Origin: Trichinella spiralis
Taxonomy: Eukaryota > Nematoda > Enoplea > Trichinellida > Trichinellidae
DNA length: 42,378 nt
Reading direction: 5' to 3'
Assembly (NCBI GenBank): GCA_000181795.3
Contig: CM012954.1
Location: 8,161,597 to 8,203,974, forward strand
Under the pieces are notes generated by a model that saw only the letters and a program-made list of their open reading frames with translations, was not told the DNA's origin and made no database searches. A program made the position numbers and the translations under genes. Positions 27,327-36,860 of this stretch are shown here, piece by piece; within the stretch, counting starts at the first letter, position 1; the number at the start of each line of letters is the position of its first letter.

Positions 27327-28271
27327 ATGAGTTCCGCTAACAAGAATAGAATTCGACGCATTCATTCGAAAGATTCGCATTTAGAAAATGGTTCTGATAA
27401 TGGAGTCACTGCCAAAGGGGTGCTGAAATTTGAAATTCACGAAGAATTTGTCATACACAAAGTGCACGATGCAGTTACGAATACAGTTGAAGTTTTCAAC
27501 ATTTGGATGTTAGAACGGTATTTGTTTGATTGTGTGGATTTGGGCGTACTTCTTGGTGGTAGGAAGTGTTCGAATTTGAAGGCGATTAAAAAGAAATTCA
27601 AATGCGTCATTGAATGTGGTGAGAGTGGCTACGCGATGGAGCCAGGTCAAGAGAGAAGAATGGCGATTTTTGTTGATTTCAAATGTAAGCATGAAGAATA
27701 TGAAGCGGTGTATGATGGCATACGTTCTTCGTTTGCGACATTTTTGAAGGATGCAATTCAGGAAGCAATTTTTCGTCCGAAAGACATCAAAGGACGAAAG
27801 AAAGCGACTAAATTTCATAAGAAAAGGACTATCCCAGATGAAGTATTAATCACTTACGATATGTATGAAAAAGTTCCAATGCTTAATGGAGATGGTATGT
27901 ATCGATTGATTGGCTCAGACTGGCGAATGGGTCCGGCAGAGGTGAAAGATGATGGTAATGGTAGCGATTTAGTTTACCTGATTTCTATTATGGCAGTGAG
28001 AAAACATAACAATAGAAGGCAAAAAGTTGGAAATCTTTCGATAGTGTATCCTTCAACTTCTAAAGCAGAGCCTAAATGTGTGGATAAAAGAGTGTTGTTG
28101 ATTCAGAAGAGTGATGATGAAGAATGTGAAGAAACGTTGAAAGTACCACACGAACCACCAAAGGAACACAGTGAATTTCCTTGTTGTTGTGCATTTTGCA
28201 AGGAGACGCTTCTTTGTTCCCTTTCTGATGGAACGGAAATTCAAAGATGCTGTCGAAAAAACGACGAATGA
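27327..28271 (+). CDS. Intronless gene, 314-residue protein of unknown function
   Basis: I do not recognise this protein. The ATG at 27327 was chosen because it closely follows an acceptor-like TTTTTCCTCAG (ends 27320); the open frame upstream of that lacks an ATG. It is uninterrupted, unlike most of its multi-exon neighbours. Residues 1-30 are basic and polar. Residues about 55-100 (MLERYLFDCVDLGVLLGGRK and onward) have the hydrophobic pattern of a KH-like RNA-binding fold, but a clear GXXG loop is missing, so this is only a suggestion. A Lys/Arg-rich stretch lies at 150-168. The C-terminus has clustered cysteines (about 286-309: CCC, CKE, CSL, CC) that could bind zinc. It is followed 47 nt after the stop by a histone-type stem-loop and has no obvious AATAAA nearby. 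It may be lineage-specific. Confidence 0.75.
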   Translation: MSSANKNRIRRIHSKDSHLENGSDNGVTAKGVLKFEIHEEFVIHKVHDAVTNTVEVFNIWMLERYLFDCVDLGVLLGGRKCSNLKAIKKKFKCVIECGESGYAMEPGQERRMAIFVDFKCKHEEYEAVYDGIRSSFATFLKDAIQEAIFRPKDIKGRKKATKFHKKRTIPDEVLITYDMYEKVPMLNGDGMYRLIGSDWRMGPAEVKDDGNGSDLVYLISIMAVRKHNNRRQKVGNLSIVYPSTSKAEPKCVDKRVLLIQKSDDEECEETLKVPHEPPKEHSEFPCCCAFCKETLLCSLSDGTEIQRCCRKNDE

Positions 28272-28318
28272 GATGATCTCTTCAACAGTATTAAGTTAAG
28301 CAATGATTTTAACCCAAC

Positions 28319-28334
28319 GGCCCTCCTGAGGGCC
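28319..28334 (+). terminator. Histone-type 3' stem-loop
   Basis: GGCCCTCCTGAGGGCC forms a perfect 6-bp stem with a 4-base loop CCTG, flanked by CCCAAC and ACTACT. This is the size and shape of the animal histone mRNA hairpin, and it lies 47 nt past the stop codon, the usual distance. A first loop base of C, not U, is what nematode histone hairpins carry. The preceding protein is not a histone. A similar core, CCTCC(C)TGAGGGC, also occurs in short repeats at the right end of the window, so coincidence is possible. Confidence 0.4.
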
Positions 28335-29666
28335 ACTACTTTACAAATTCCATTATTGATTGTGCAGAGTGAAATAATTGTAGTGAAATTATTGAAAATA
28401 TTATGAAAGTTCAAAGAAAAGATATATAACATCATCTGTGAAAATTACAAATCTTGTTTAAACTGATTTTGACTGTTTCGATAACGAAACCGACAATTTA
28501 GAATTTTTTGTTGTTTCAGAATTAATTTGGTAGAAAAATTTCATGAAAAAATACAGGTATATTTGGAGTTTGATCGGTGATGAATTTCGAGAAAGGTTTT
28601 TTATTATCAATGAAAAAGCCTGTTTTTTACACTTCTTTCTTCTTGAGCACAATCTGAATTTATCAGAAATTGTACAACGGTTTTGTCATTCAAAAAGAAA
28701 GCATTTACTTCAAATGTAAAGTCGACATTTTTTATCTGAAAGTTCGCGTATCCCAGGGATGGCAGATTCAGCATTTGAAAATGATTGTCTTGAATCTATT
28801 TTTCCCTTTCACCGCATTTCAGCATGAGGTTCAGGAGAAAATCTACTGTCAAACTTGTAGAAGATATTAACAGGGTTGATACCTATTTTATCAGATTTGC
28901 TTGCCATCGTATTTCTGTTCATTTCTCAAGCAAAGACATTACCCTGCTTCAAAAATTTGATACATAATCAACATTTTCGGTTGTACCTTTTATGTAAATA
29001 TTGTACGCAGATACAATATTCTTGACTATTCTAGCCATATCGTGATGTGTAAAGTGGAGAACTTTCAAATTGGAGTGTCCCCCCCCCCTCCGATGACTAC
29101 ATAATCATTGTATCCATTCAGGAATCAGTACGTGATGAGACTTTCATTAGTGAGAAATTTAAAATTTCTTTTATAATCTGTTTTTCAGTTGTAACGATTA
29201 AGTAAATATTCATTCTGAACATATGCAAAATAGCTTTCTTCCATTTTCTTACATTACATTCAACTATAATTAAGGTTAAAAAAGCATTTCAAACTTTTGC
29301 AAACATTACGTCTTTAAAAACAGAAAAGAATATTTATGTGATAAGAATTAATAATTTGATGATGGCATGACAGAGTTTAATGATTGTCAAGTATGGTAAT
29401 AATCAATATTAAAACAAGAAATTATTTTATAACAATACAAACATAAAAATAAAATATTGGAATAAATATTTTAAATTTTTTATATGTTATGCTATTAAAT
29501 ATCAAGTCATTTTTAATTTAATAATATATCCATTGTAAAATTTTACTTGCATTTCATGTTTTGTAATACAGTAATGTTAAGTTGCTATTGAAAATGCTGA
29601 TTGGAAATGAATTGTCGACTTTGCACTGGATAAATTGTACCGTTGTAGGAAATTGTTTGCTCAACA
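28335..29666. other. Spacer between the intronless gene and L23
   Basis: About 1.3 kb of AT-rich sequence with a run of 10 C at 29079-29088 and no supportable gene. A TTGTAG acceptor-like site near 29647, about 20 nt upstream of the L23 ATG, could be the trans-splice or UTR-intron acceptor of that gene. Confidence 0.5.
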
Positions 29667-30161
29667 ATGACAACAAGACTGCATCGTCTTCTTCCCGAGG
29701 GTGTGAAAAAGACACGCGTGTTTCTACCTGACACGTGGATGAAAGTGTTGAAGCCTGAAAAAAATGAGCACTTGCCAAAATACATGGTAAAATTTGCAGT
29801 ATCTCCAGAAATGAATGCAGACGACGTGAGGGAATATTTGAAAAAGATATACCAGCTGCCAGTGCGGGAGGTGCGCTTGGAAATTCGGCAGGGCAAAATG
29901 ATTCGTCACTTTGACGAATACAAGGAGCCATCTCGAATGGCCGGAGAATTTGGCAAAGTGATCGACAAGCAGCCGGACGAGACGGTAGCATATGTCACGA
30001 TGCGCAAGGATTTCAATTTCGAATTCCCCGAATTATTTCCAGAAATAACTTTTGAACGAGAAATGAAGCAGCTGAAACGGCTGCAACAGTCTGTCGATAA
30101 AGCGAACGAGCTTGCTGAAACGCAGTGGCATCGTAAAGGCATTCCTGCTTGGTTCAATTAA
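29667..30161 (+). CDS. MRPL23: Mitochondrial large-subunit ribosomal protein L23 (uL23m)
   Basis: Component of the mitochondrial large ribosomal subunit near the peptide exit tunnel. A single exon encodes 164 residues, close to the animal family size (about 150). The N-terminus (LPEGVKKTRVFLPDTWMKVL) follows the family pattern of a basic stretch leading into RVF-x-P/T-NFWM. The central part (MNADDVREYLKKIYQLPV) matches the conserved LRNYLEGIYNVPV segment, FNFEFPELFPE matches the TFTFPDLFPE motif, and the end IPAWFN matches VPSWF. An acceptor-like TTGTAG precedes the start by about 20 nt, and AATAAA follows the stop at 30183. No separate mitochondrial presequence is visible, as in other animal members. 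It lies in the same direction as the neighbouring plus-strand genes. Confidence 0.95.
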   Translation: MTTRLHRLLPEGVKKTRVFLPDTWMKVLKPEKNEHLPKYMVKFAVSPEMNADDVREYLKKIYQLPVREVRLEIRQGKMIRHFDEYKEPSRMAGEFGKVIDKQPDETVAYVTMRKDFNFEFPELFPEITFEREMKQLKRLQQSVDKANELAETQWHRKGIPAWFN

Positions 30162-30182
30162 GCTCATGCCAATAGTTTACTG

Positions 30183-30188
30183 AATAAA
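30183..30188 (+). terminator. Poly(A) signal of the L23 gene
   Basis: Canonical AATAAA 22 nt past the L23 stop codon, implying a very short 3' UTR. Confidence 0.7.
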
Positions 30189-31141
30189 TTGACATAATTC
30201 ATAATTTTATTCTGTACGTTTGTCTTTATCAATTTTAATTTACAAGTACTATTGTTTATTTATGCATTTTTAAAGATTCTCTAGTTTAAAATCGGTTTAC
30301 CACTGAATGCCATCTGATGTTTTTTTTCATTTACTATTTTTGACTTGAAAATAACTGTGCGCTCCTTGAAATGTTTTCCACAATAGATTGATCATATACG
30401 TAAATTGAATTTCTATTCAGTTAATTTCTATTTCTTTTTGATTTCGTGATAATTGCTTAATAAATGATTTATTCTTTTGTTTATCATAGTTATATTTTAT
30501 CCTGTCTTAAATAAATTATGTTTTTGTAGGACTTTGTTTTTAAAAAGAATGTGATTAATCAGCTTGTTTCTGGTGAAAGTATAATTAGTGAAGAAATGTA
30601 AATGGAAAGTAAGTTCAATTTGCGATAAATTATATCATAAAATTTGTTAATTTTTCTTTTCATTATTCAGTACACATTTTCACTGAAAAGTTCAGTATTG
30701 CGAAACAGTTCTACTTTTGTGTGCGTGATCATTATTTAAAGTAATGATTTATTAATTAGTTAATTTACATAAAGGAACTCATAATAATAATAATATGTGA
30801 AATGTGTGTAGCTCTGTTGGAGAGAATTCTTATTGGCATTGCACACAGTTTATAATTTTTATTTTTCGCTTATCGTTGATTGGTATCTGGATGAGAAAGA
30901 GCTCGAATGTTATATGAATATGGAGAAAGACGCATGGCCTAGTGGAATGAGAAATTTTCTGGCAGACAGACTGTCGGCACGGGGCAAGATAGGTTACGTT
31001 TGATAAATTCGACGTCTGAGATTGGCCGATGACCATTGGTCATTGTTAGTTTGCAGAAGTTTTTAGCTCACAAACGTCGAGAGTGCTGAGATTTTATTGC
31101 CGACGTGAATTTTTAACAAAACTGAAGCTACTACGAGTAGG
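30189..31141. other. Upstream region of the Pax gene
   Basis: About 950 bp of AT-rich spacer. The part from about 30880 to 31140 is less AT-rich and contains a perfect palindrome at 31029-31043, listed separately, and a possible acceptor (TTTGCAG near 31057) upstream of the Pax start. No gene found. Confidence 0.5.
31029..31043. promoter_or_regulatory. Palindrome ATGACCATTGGTCAT upstream of the Pax start
   Basis: Two TGACCA half sites in inverted orientation around a single central base, about 100 bp upstream of the Pax ATG. Related TGACCA/TGGTCA pairs recur in intron 3 of the same gene. Perfect symmetry suggests binding of a dimeric factor; the TGACC core resembles nuclear-receptor half sites, but the factor is unknown. 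Confidence 0.4.
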
Positions 31142-32702
31142 ATGGAAACGTGCAGCAAGCCTTCAAGTAAATCTTTGTTTCAGATTGTTGTTGTTGATTG
31201 AAAATATTGTTTTATTGAATTATTATTATGGAAATTTTCTCTTTTCAGAAGTTTTGATTAATAATTCCGTTCTTGGTCAGGGTAGGCTGAATCAGCTTGG
31301 TGGAATGTTCATCAACGGACGTCCGTTGCCAGTCTATCTGCGTCTGAGAATTATTCAGCTAGCGTTGGCTGGCGTTCGTCCGTGCGTCATCAGTAGGCAG
31401 TTGAAAATTTCCCACGGTTGCGTGAGTAAAATTTTGGGTCGCTTTGCCGAAACAGGCAGCATAGCACCTGGTCAGGTACATAGTAATAATTTTAAATATC
31501 ATCTTTTGTTTTCACCGTTTTTACCATATTCAGCTTGGTAATAAGCAGAGACAATCAAAAGTGGATAGGAAAGGTTGTTGGAATAGCGTAGGACCAATTT
31601 TGAACGATCGTCCACCAGTATCTGATTACAGCATAAATCGCATTTTGGGTTTGCGTGAAACGAAAGGTATGAATGAAATTTTCCACAAGCCGGTTCGGCT
31701 GTTATTTAAAGTTTATATGAGAAGAGTGAAGTACTGACAGGCAGAGACAGAGTGGTATAAAAGTGACAGCGCGATCGTTGAGATGCAAATCACTGACCAC
31801 TTGGTGACAGTTCAATTTGACTGACCACTACTGGTCAGGGCGGCATCGTTTTTACAGCTGATAAGCGAGGCCATGATTGTAGTAGATCTGGGTGAGCGAT
31901 AGGATGCGCTTGAAGGCGTCTGCTTTGGCAGACGGTCCGGCGGCTGCTTGGGAACAGCGGCGGTTCATCGTAGTTCATGCTTTATTGATAAAAGTCCAAT
32001 AATAATTAACGACCACGTCAACAAGTTCTCACTTCGACCTTTGCTCGCGTTGACCGGTCGTTACGCTTAACCTGAAAATTAGCATAAAATTTTTGTTTGT
32101 TCTTTGTATAAAGACTATTCTGAATGTTCAGTTTTCGTAAAACAATATACGCGGTAAAGCAATACTTTGAAAATTTCACTTCGTAATGCTATCCTAAAAC
32201 GTTTTGTGCGGAAATTGTTTTCCAACGTCACATTCTTCAACGCTTTGTAATTTCAATGCATGCAAATTGTATTATCATTGTATCATGTTTTGTTTTTTAA
32301 TTAGAAAAGAAAGAAGATCGAAAAAATGCTCGTCGTCAACGATGCCATTTTACCGTAAGCCAAGTAGAACTGTTGGAGCGAGCGTTCCACGAAAACAATT
32401 ATCCAGATGCCAAACGTCGCCAGGAACTTGCCGTTGAAGCTTGCATTAGCATTGAAAAAATTCAGGTGAAAAATCTAGCAACCAACGTCGAAAGTGATTT
32501 TCATTTTAGAAATTATCGCTGTTGTTTATAGGTGTGGTTCAGCAATCGCCGTGCTCGATATCGAAAGCAGCTCGCCACCGCTGCTGCAGCTTATAATAAT
32601 AATAATAATAATAATAATGCAGGTTCGCCGTATTTCTTTTGGCCATGTTCACTTCCAATTTCTTTGCCATCCGCTGCCGTTGCTTTCGTTTCACACGTGT
32701 GA
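31142..32702 (+). CDS. Pax3/7-class paired and homeodomain transcription factor, compact form
   Basis: Nuclear DNA-binding regulator of the paired/gooseberry/Pax3/7 class. Five exons join in frame to 238 residues: 31142-31166, 31249-31475, 31534-31666, 32305-32465, 32532-32702. The ATG at 31142 is supported because only its frame joins the paired exon. The paired domain starts [10 protein letters not shown] and contains [20 protein letters not shown], diagnostic for Pax3/7. Its N-terminal PAI half is complete, but after GSIAPGQ most or all of the C-terminal RED half is absent; about 30 residues later YSINRILG resembles the Pax octapeptide (or the last RED helix). The homeodomain has serine at position 50 (VWFSNRRAR), the Pax-class hallmark. 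The tail is short: an Ala run, eight Asn, then 26 residues, with stop at 32700 and AATAAA at 32716. Intron 3 (638 nt) is unusually long for the gene. Confidence 0.92.
31756..31763 (+). promoter_or_regulatory. TATA box of a possible internal Pax promoter
   Basis: TATAAAAG inside intron 3, 117 nt upstream of an ATG at 31873. The surrounding 200 bp is much less AT-rich than the rest of the intron, so the motif is less likely to be chance. Confidence 0.4.
31793..31838. promoter_or_regulatory. Clustered TGACCA inverted repeats in Pax intron 3
   Basis: CTGACCAC-TTGG-TGACAG (31793-31810, imperfect) and CTGACCA-CTAC-TGGTCAG (31821-31838, perfect arms of seven) follow each other within 46 bp. They share the half site found in the palindrome upstream of the Pax start and lie between the intronic TATA box and the alternative ATG. 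Confidence 0.4.
31873..31891 (+). other. Candidate alternative first coding exon of a homeodomain-only Pax isoform
   Basis: ATG followed by six codons (MIVVDL) and one further base, then the donor G|gtgagc at 31892. Exon 4, which begins the homeodomain, needs exactly one carried-over base, and joining gives [19 protein letters not shown] in frame. The product would be a homeodomain protein of about 117 residues lacking the paired domain. Known parallel: vab-3/mab-18 of C. elegans (a Pax6 gene) produces a homeodomain-only form from an internal promoter. Use of this exon here is inference. Confidence 0.4.
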
Positions 32703-32715
32703 AGTTTGTGATACA

Positions 32716-32721
32716 AATAAA
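32716..32721 (+). terminator. Poly(A) signal of the Pax gene
   Basis: AATAAA only 13 bases past the stop codon, so the 3' UTR would be very short. It also supports the stop at 32700 as the true end of this compact gene. Confidence 0.6.
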
Positions 32722-35149
32722 ACATAATTAAAAAATTAATTAAGCGATAAACAGTTTTTTGTTTCAACATCAACACAAATTATTTTTACCATTGAATTTT
32801 TCTACTGTTATTTAAAATCTTTTTATTACCTTTTAATCTTTTTCAAATTTTTTTCAACATTCTTACTGTAATTGGGTTGACTATAACGAAACACTAAATT
32901 TTCAGAGCTACCAACTCCATAAGCGAATTACCATCAGTTTTTTTTGATTATTCTGTTTTTCAAACTTCGTTAGTTGTCAGTTCTGAGTTGTCAATTCGAT
33001 CCATTCGAAGAAACAACACAAATTTTCAAAAGCCGCAACTGTGGAAGGATATATAACGCATACATACGATCGTAATTGTTTTCAGTATGCAATGGTAAGT
33101 GAGTTTGTTCATGTGCATGTATATATATATATACGGGATATTTCATAAACTGTGTAATCAACTGAATAAAGCAAAAAACTTATTTATATACATTTTTTAA
33201 TCAAATTTTCTAAACAAATGTGGTCAGCAAGCAGTTTATAGAAAGAAAACATAAATTTATTAAAATTAAAAATTGTTATCCAACTTGAAAAGTTATCATG
33301 AAACTGTTTACAATTACCCTGACACGTGACGGCTAATCTGCATAAATAAGTAATAAAAATTTATGCGGTGTCTTCTGTAGCGGTCGTTTTGTACCAATTT
33401 GTGGTTGTGCTTTAATTTTCAGCATTAATACTTTAATCACTTGAATTTACCACTTATTTAACAATAACCTAAATTGCATTAAATTCGAATGTTTTCTAAA
33501 TATTACAATTCAAGAAATTCGACTTTCATGTGACGACAGTGGATGATATACAAAGATTTTTCATTAGCAGTTTTCAGAAGCTTTGTACACAGTTTCAAAT
33601 TGTCGATTCTTTCTTGCTTATATTATATCATGTTACAATACTGAGCCTTCAACATTAGCTTATCTTGCCACCGCGTCGATGTTGTTTGTTGGTTTGGTTA
33701 CGTGAAGTTTCATTTAAATTATTACAACACGTTGGCTAACATAAAACAAATCAAACAAATCCTGCACAAAGTAAACAAGAGATATGTGCATTATTTATCA
33801 GTCATCAGAGTTGAAATGAAATTACGGGAAAATTGTCGATAAAATTTATTTCTGCTTGTGAGCCACTTTTGCATCACATCCACAATGCATCGTATATGTC
33901 TGATAATGTAGAATATATATAAAAAGAAAAGTAATAAAATGACATTATTCAAGAAAATGTATATATGAATTCAGATTAGCAAAAAAGTAATTTATCAATA
34001 ATTTTGCCTTTCGAAAGGGCAGTTTATCTGTTGAAAAAATTTCGATCAACTGCTATAAGATTGAGAAAAAAACTTCCATTTCCTATTCTAAATTCAGTTT
34101 ATCAAAAGTGAATAAATAATTGTTTAAAAAAATTAACGTCACAATATTGCTAATTTACTGAGCAAGTGAAAAAATCCACTGCATGTAAGTAACGGATGAA
34201 TTGTGCAAATTAGAGTAGTTTGAAAATAAGCCTGCCAATCAGTCAATAGTGCGCTTCCTCACTTCACTTTGTTGGCATCCACGTTGATTTGCGCCCCTAT
34301 TCCACTTTTATTACTGGTATATTGCTTTTTCACAGTTATCAAATACTCAATGTGTGTAAACAGTCAAATAATCAAATTGAAAATTTTTCTTCAGCATTGA
34401 ATTAAAATACAAAGCAAAAATAAAATCATGGAAATATAATTAATAATTAAAAATACGGTAATATACAGTATACTTATTTCCAAATCACCGATAGAAGGTT
34501 ACAACGTAGCAGACCAATCAGAGAAAAGCAAAGATCCTAACAATAGATCATATTTTCAATAAACTGTTGTGATGCGTAGCAAATGTGCATGTAAGTGAAG
34601 AAAATTGTATCAAGGTATAAATTGAATATTAACACACATATTTTCTTGATATCTTTACATGATCGTGCCTATGTTTAAGTATTTGATTACTTTTTATTTT
34701 AATATGCACAGAAATTGAAAAAAAATAAATACATATTCTCAGTTTCATGATGTTAATTTAGTTGTTCAAAAACATTCATGTTTCAATTTGTTATTAAGCT
34801 CAGCCGTCTAGATGTAAACGTAAAATACGTTCACTTGACACTTACATGTGGCATTGAATAGGTCGAATATCAATCACTAAGCGCTTAGTATTTTCTATTA
34901 TGCAAAACAACGAAATACCGTTTGTCGTGCAGAGAATCATTTAACTTTATATTATATTTTCAAAATGTAGATCATCAGAGACATTTGGTAAATTAAGTTT
35001 TTTTGTCTGGTTAATTTTGTTTGTCAGTTAGCGCAGTTTAGTGTGCTTATATGTTGGTGAAAAGCGTTTTGCGATGAGTTCCATTTATGTAGGGCATTTT
35101 TGATTTTTCAAATCTCAAATTCAAACAAGCGAAGGCGTGTTTTGACTAA
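32722..35149. other. Gene-poor AT-rich stretch
   Basis: About 2.4 kb with no supportable coding region, RNA gene or named repeat. A short (TA)n tract lies near 33120-33133. Confidence 0.5.
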
Positions 35150-36860
35150 GTCAATGTTTTTGTTATGGTGTTTTCTGTCAGATAGTTTATATTTTGACTG
35201 AATTTCAAAAGTTAAGGTCATTTTTGAATTTTCAAATAACTGTCATTGTTTGTTTAATTTGCCATTCTGTTTGAATTGCTTCTTCAAATTATTTATTACT
35301 TTTCTTCTCTTCTTATAACAAGCCAGTATTTAATATAAAATGAGCATGCATTTCATTTTTTGATTGCTTTTAATATTTAAAAGGTGGTTTAGTAATAGAG
35401 ATGAAATTATTGTTTCCGCAATGAGAATTGCTTTTACGTTTAACACGGTTACAGTTAAATTTTTTCTCAAATACAATGCATTAGTTAAGTAAATAAAGCG
35501 CAATGAAAACAGTGGAATAGTGATATTTATCAGCAGAAATGAATAAAATAAAAATTTGCATGCGAGTTCGTTTCCATTATTGACATATTGGAAATAATTT
35601 TAGTTTTACGTCGTCCGTGGATGGAAGCACTGCGTTTTGTTTGGAAAATCGACTGAAGACCAACTTTGAACGCCAAACACTAGATTTGCTTTTTATTTTC
35701 ATTATTATTTTTTGGAAAAAATTCTGAAAAATAATTTTTCAAACAACATCAAAAGAGCATGAACATCAAATATGAGAAAATGATGAATTTGGCAGTAAGT
35801 GGCAGTTTTTTCATTATTAAGTCGTAATCACATGGCAATATAGAACATAAATTCTCAGTATACTCTCTATGATTTCTCAATATGAGATGATAAGTTACTT
35901 AATGAACGTCAAATTTCCGTACAATTAAGTTTCATTAAATAGCACCCTGTACACATTGTTTATCCATTATTAGAATATGCTCTTTTGAAATAGAATAAGA
36001 ATTTTCAATAGCTAACATGTACGTTCAACTAACTATAAACAAACTTTAGCCAGAAAATTGCTCACTTAAAATTATCTCCATTTGAGCTACTTGGTTTACT
36101 GACTTAAGAAAATTTTCAGATATACACAGGTGGGTTATGTTTCGGAATTGTAAATATCAATGTCATTTTTGAATTTTCAAATGGTTTTTATTGGTAGAAT
36201 TGAACAGTGCATATTATTTATTTTGTTCATACTGTATTGCGGCATAGGTTAGAATTTATCCTCAGTAAGAAGTTCCAACGCACAAAAACCGGTTTTGAAC
36301 GCTGCGCTATGCAAATAATGATCGCATTAAGGTGTATAATGGTCACTTAGAGCGCACTCGTTCGTTTGACTTACGTGGCAAGCGGTAGCGTCGTGAAATG
36401 TTCTCTGAGTTTATTTACGGCTTTCCGTTTTTAATTCTTGAAAGTATTCCATATTTCTCGTTCTGTTAATTTCTTTTCGAAACTCTCGTTATAATCATTT
36501 CGTTAATGTTATTTTTAATTGAAAATCAGTTACTTCTTCTATTTGAAAATTCATTGTTCAATTTTTCAATTTTGCTATGTGATAAAGTGGCAAAATTTTT
36601 GACTTAACATTTAGCATTCTTATAGATATGAACTATGAAGAAAAGAAAAGGCGAAAACACGGGCGATTCGTAGAGCAAGCAGATCGCGGACGACACGAAA
36701 CGGATCACAGAAGACACGAAGCGGATCGCGGACGGCACGAAGCAGAACAAGAAAAGACAAAAGGTATATGTGGTTCCCCGTGGGTCCCAATTCTGTAGGT
36801 CTGGGCTAGGGATTCTTCGAAAGGGTGAAGTTATCCCATAGTTTTAATTAAGTTAACGAC
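35150..36860 (+). repeat. Right copy of the long inverted dispersed repeat
   Basis: Matches the reverse complement of about 130-1850. It runs from the first copy of an internal motif (around 35155-35300), through the block with CGTCGTCCGTGGATGG (35610), to the block with the octamer (36315) and the exon-like segment (36628-36763), and ends soon after the shared TTCGAAAGGGTGAAG near 36816-36830. The second internal motif is partly deleted here compared with the left copy. The two copies are inverted and face outwards, with all the conserved genes between them. Confidence 0.75.
36628..36763 (+). other. Exon-like open frame inside the right repeat copy
   Basis: ATG at 36628 opens 45 codons and one extra base before a donor AAAAG|gtatat. 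The predicted peptide starts MNYEEKKRRK and then has three heptads of the type ADRGRHE encoded by 21-bp tandem repeats (about 36682-36744), giving a very charged Arg/His/Glu/Asp stretch. The left copy retains a shorter version, two of the repeats, in another frame but with a donor at the same place. Could be a first exon shared by a repeat-derived gene family, or only a splice-competent repeat. No partner exon was identified. Confidence 0.35.

Noticed and set aside
31083-31541. Long frame containing the Pax PAI domain read as one unspliced exon
   Set aside because: It starts at a GTG and runs through an intron. Splicing 31166 to 31249 from an ATG gives a cleaner N-terminus in phase.
1-36860. 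Reading the inverted long repeats as terminal repeats of one giant mobile element
   Set aside because: Everything between them is ordinary host genes (Pax, MRPL23, TMED10, GCP, FRMD4, ABCC10); no integrase, polymerase or capsid-like gene was seen.
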